From Methanomicrobiaceae archaeon UBA436 (lineage in GTDB: Archaea; Halobacteriota; Methanomicrobia; Methanomicrobiales; Methanoculleaceae): a DNA stretch of 7,557 bases. Under the pieces are notes generated by a model, which searched no databases, had not been told where the DNA came from, and was given only the letters and a program-made list of their open reading frames with translations. The translations under genes were made by a program, and so were the position numbers. The stretch is taken from contig DAFR01000016.1 of the NCBI GenBank assembly GCA_002497965.1, positions 175-7,731 of the forward strand, read 5' to 3'. Positions 6,059-7,557 of this stretch are shown one piece after another (within the stretch, counting starts at the first letter, position 1; the number at the start of each line of letters is the position of its first letter).

Positions 6059-7557
6059 ATGAGTCTTATCTCCTCAATCCGGACGATCGCCACCTGGGAG
6101 ATAAAGCGATCCATGACCACGATGGGGAGAGGCATCCTGCCGATTGCTGTGGGGCTTCTTCTCCTCCTGGTGCTGGTGACGGCATTTGCCGCAGAGAGCG
6201 GTCTCCATCTACAGGACGGGATGTACCGGATCGGCGTTGATGACCCCGGCACGGCCAGTATAGTCGCATCCGATACCCGGTTTGCCACATACCTGGATGA
6301 TGCAGCTTCGCTCTGGGAGAACAGGTTTTCCTACGATATCGTCATCATAAACGGGGAGGTCTACGCTGCTGACACGGATAAAGGGCGTGCGGCATTAAAT
6401 ACGCTCGAGCGCGATTACGAGAGTTACGTTGCAAGCGTGGCGGCAGCGGAACCCGACCTCTTCGCCGCCTATCCTCTCTGGATCGATCTCCAGTACGTGA
6501 AGAGCGAGATCGATTTCCTTGCGACCCAGAGCGGCCAGCAGGTCGGCGCCCCCGTGGAGACGAGGAGACCCCCATCTCCATCTCTCCCGGTCGAGGAGGT
6601 GACACCTCCATCCCAGGGCAGGCTCACCACCGAGGAAGAACTCAGGGAGCATCTCGTGGAGGCCGGGGATGGTCAGCCCCTCAAGCGCTACACATCCCTC
6701 ATCTCTGGCGAGTCCGCCACAGACAGACTCCTGACACCCTCAGAACTCTCTTTGCCGCTGCCGTTTGATACCATCATCCTGGTCTTCGTCTTCATATTTC
6801 CGCTCTACTTCACCTCCCAGTTCTTCATGATGAGTGTGATGAACGAGAGGGTGGGACGCGCAGGTGAGGCTCTCCTCTCCACCCCCCTCCGCCCCGTGGC
6901 GATCGTCGTAGGAAAGGCCCTTCCCTACTTCACGATCATGATCCTGATCGCGGCCGCGATCACCCTCTTTGCCAGGGCGCCGCTTGCGATCCTCCTTCCG
7001 CTCGTCCCGGTCATCCTCTTCTTCCTGGCAAACGCCCTCATCATAGGGATGACGTCCCGGAGTTTCAAAGAACTCTCCTTTGTCTCGATCTTCTTCTCGA
7101 CCGTCGCCACGTCATACCTCTTCTTCCCGACGGTATTTGCAAACACCCACGTCATCAGCATCGTCTCCCCTCTCACTCTGGTCGTAGTTGCAATCCAGGG
7201 TGACGGGTTCACCGCGATGGAGTACATCTACTCGACCGCGCTCTTCTTTGCAACGAGCATCATCCTCTTCTATGTCGGGATTGCAAACTTCCGGGAAGAA
7301 CACCTCTTCTCGGAGAGACGCCTGACATCACGGGTTGTTGACTTCATATCGACCGGGATCAGCCGGAACCACCCGCACTTCTCGCTCTTCCTGCTTGCCG
7401 CATTCATGATACCGTTCGTCTTCATGGCCGAGATGCTGACGCTCGTCCTCTTCTTCAACATCCCCATACCGCTCTCTCTCCTCCTGCTGACGATCACTGC
7501 CGCGGTCATCGAGGAGTTTGCAAAATCGATAGGGCTTTACGCTATAGTCAGGGATCG
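6059..7557 (+). CDS. ABC-2 type permease with probable C-terminal PrsW-like protease domain (3' end outside window)
   Basis: The frame is open for 499 residues to the window edge with no stop. It has a cytoplasmic N-terminus, a first membrane helix at about 25-45, and a large extracytoplasmic region at about 46-235 with a Pro-rich stretch near 170-186. A helix at 236-260 follows, then the coupling-helix pattern of ABC-2 permeases (NERVGRAGEALLSTPLRPVA, 262-281, then GK). Further helices lie at roughly 280-303, 308-331, 338-361 and 388-410. This matches NatB-like permeases (ABC2_membrane_3), which partner ATPases like the divergent neighbour. After a basic linker (411-440), two more helices at about 441-466 and 468-495 do not belong to the standard permease. 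The last contains E485-E486-F-A-K489, the first motif of PrsW-type glutamic intramembrane proteases. The permease assignment is secure. The protease fusion is inferred from one motif, because the later motifs lie outside the window. Confidence 0.88.
   Translation, partial: MSLISSIRTIATWEIKRSMTTMGRGILPIAVGLLLLLVLVTAFAAESGLHLQDGMYRIGVDDPGTASIVASDTRFATYLDDAASLWENRFSYDIVIINGEVYAADTDKGRAALNTLERDYESYVASVAAAEPDLFAAYPLWIDLQYVKSEIDFLATQSGQQVGAPVETRRPPSPSLPVEEVTPPSQGRLTTEEELREHLVEAGDGQPLKRYTSLISGESATDRLLTPSELSLPLPFDTIILVFVFIFPLYFTSQFFMMSVMNERVGRAGEALLSTPLRPVAIVVGKALPYFTIMILIAAAITLFARAPLAILLPLVPVILFFLANALIIGMTSRSFKELSFVSIFFSTVATSYLFFPTVFANTHVISIVSPLTLVVVAIQGDGFTAMEYIYSTALFFATSIILFYVGIANFREEHLFSERRLTSRVVDFISTGISRNHPHFSLFLLAAFMIPFVFMAEMLTLVLFFNIPIPLSLLLLTITAAVIEEFAKSIGLYAIVRD

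Noticed and set aside
6345..7509. Several minus-strand frames of 60-100 codons under the permease
   Set aside because: They are antisense to an uninterrupted 499-codon permease frame with clear membrane helices. Their Arg/Ser-rich or Met/Ile-rich content is what antisense of such a gene produces.

Overview
The window looks like chromosomal core DNA from a GC-rich methanogenic archaeon, probably of the Methanomicrobiales (Methanoculleus-like). This is inferred from an archaeal-type short triosephosphate isomerase, a short stand-alone type I dehydroquinase, an archaeal XRE-CBS regulator of the COG3620 type, and TATA-like boxes about 30 nt upstream of most start codons. I see no tRNA, rRNA, CRISPR array, insertion sequence or phage gene.

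Left part (1-1600): the 3' end of chorismate synthase (aroC, +) faces aroD (3-dehydroquinase, -). The two shikimate-pathway genes meet tail to tail across 31 bp that hold a small stem-loop. aroD is divergent from a helix-turn-helix regulator with two CBS domains (+). Their shared upstream region carries two TATA boxes and a perfect 9-bp tandem repeat that could be an operator.

Middle part (1594-4897): the regulator meets tpiA (-) with a 4-nt overlap of the two coding ends. Upstream of tpiA on the same strand is an 845-residue U32-family protein. It has the iron-sulfur cysteine signature of the RlhA/TrhP RNA-hydroxylation group, a DUF3656-like middle, and a second, degenerate copy of the U32 barrel at its C-terminus.

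Right part (5091-7557): an ABC-2 type exporter is split into a divergent pair, an ATPase (-) and a permease (+), with only 80 bp between the start codons. The permease runs off the window end. Its last visible helix carries a Glu-Glu-x-x-Lys motif typical of PrsW-type intramembrane proteases, so the full protein may be an ABC permease fused to a membrane protease. This is the most interesting feature here.

No intergenic stretch exceeds 300 bp. The longest, between aroD and the regulator, contains the promoters and repeats listed but no convincing gene.
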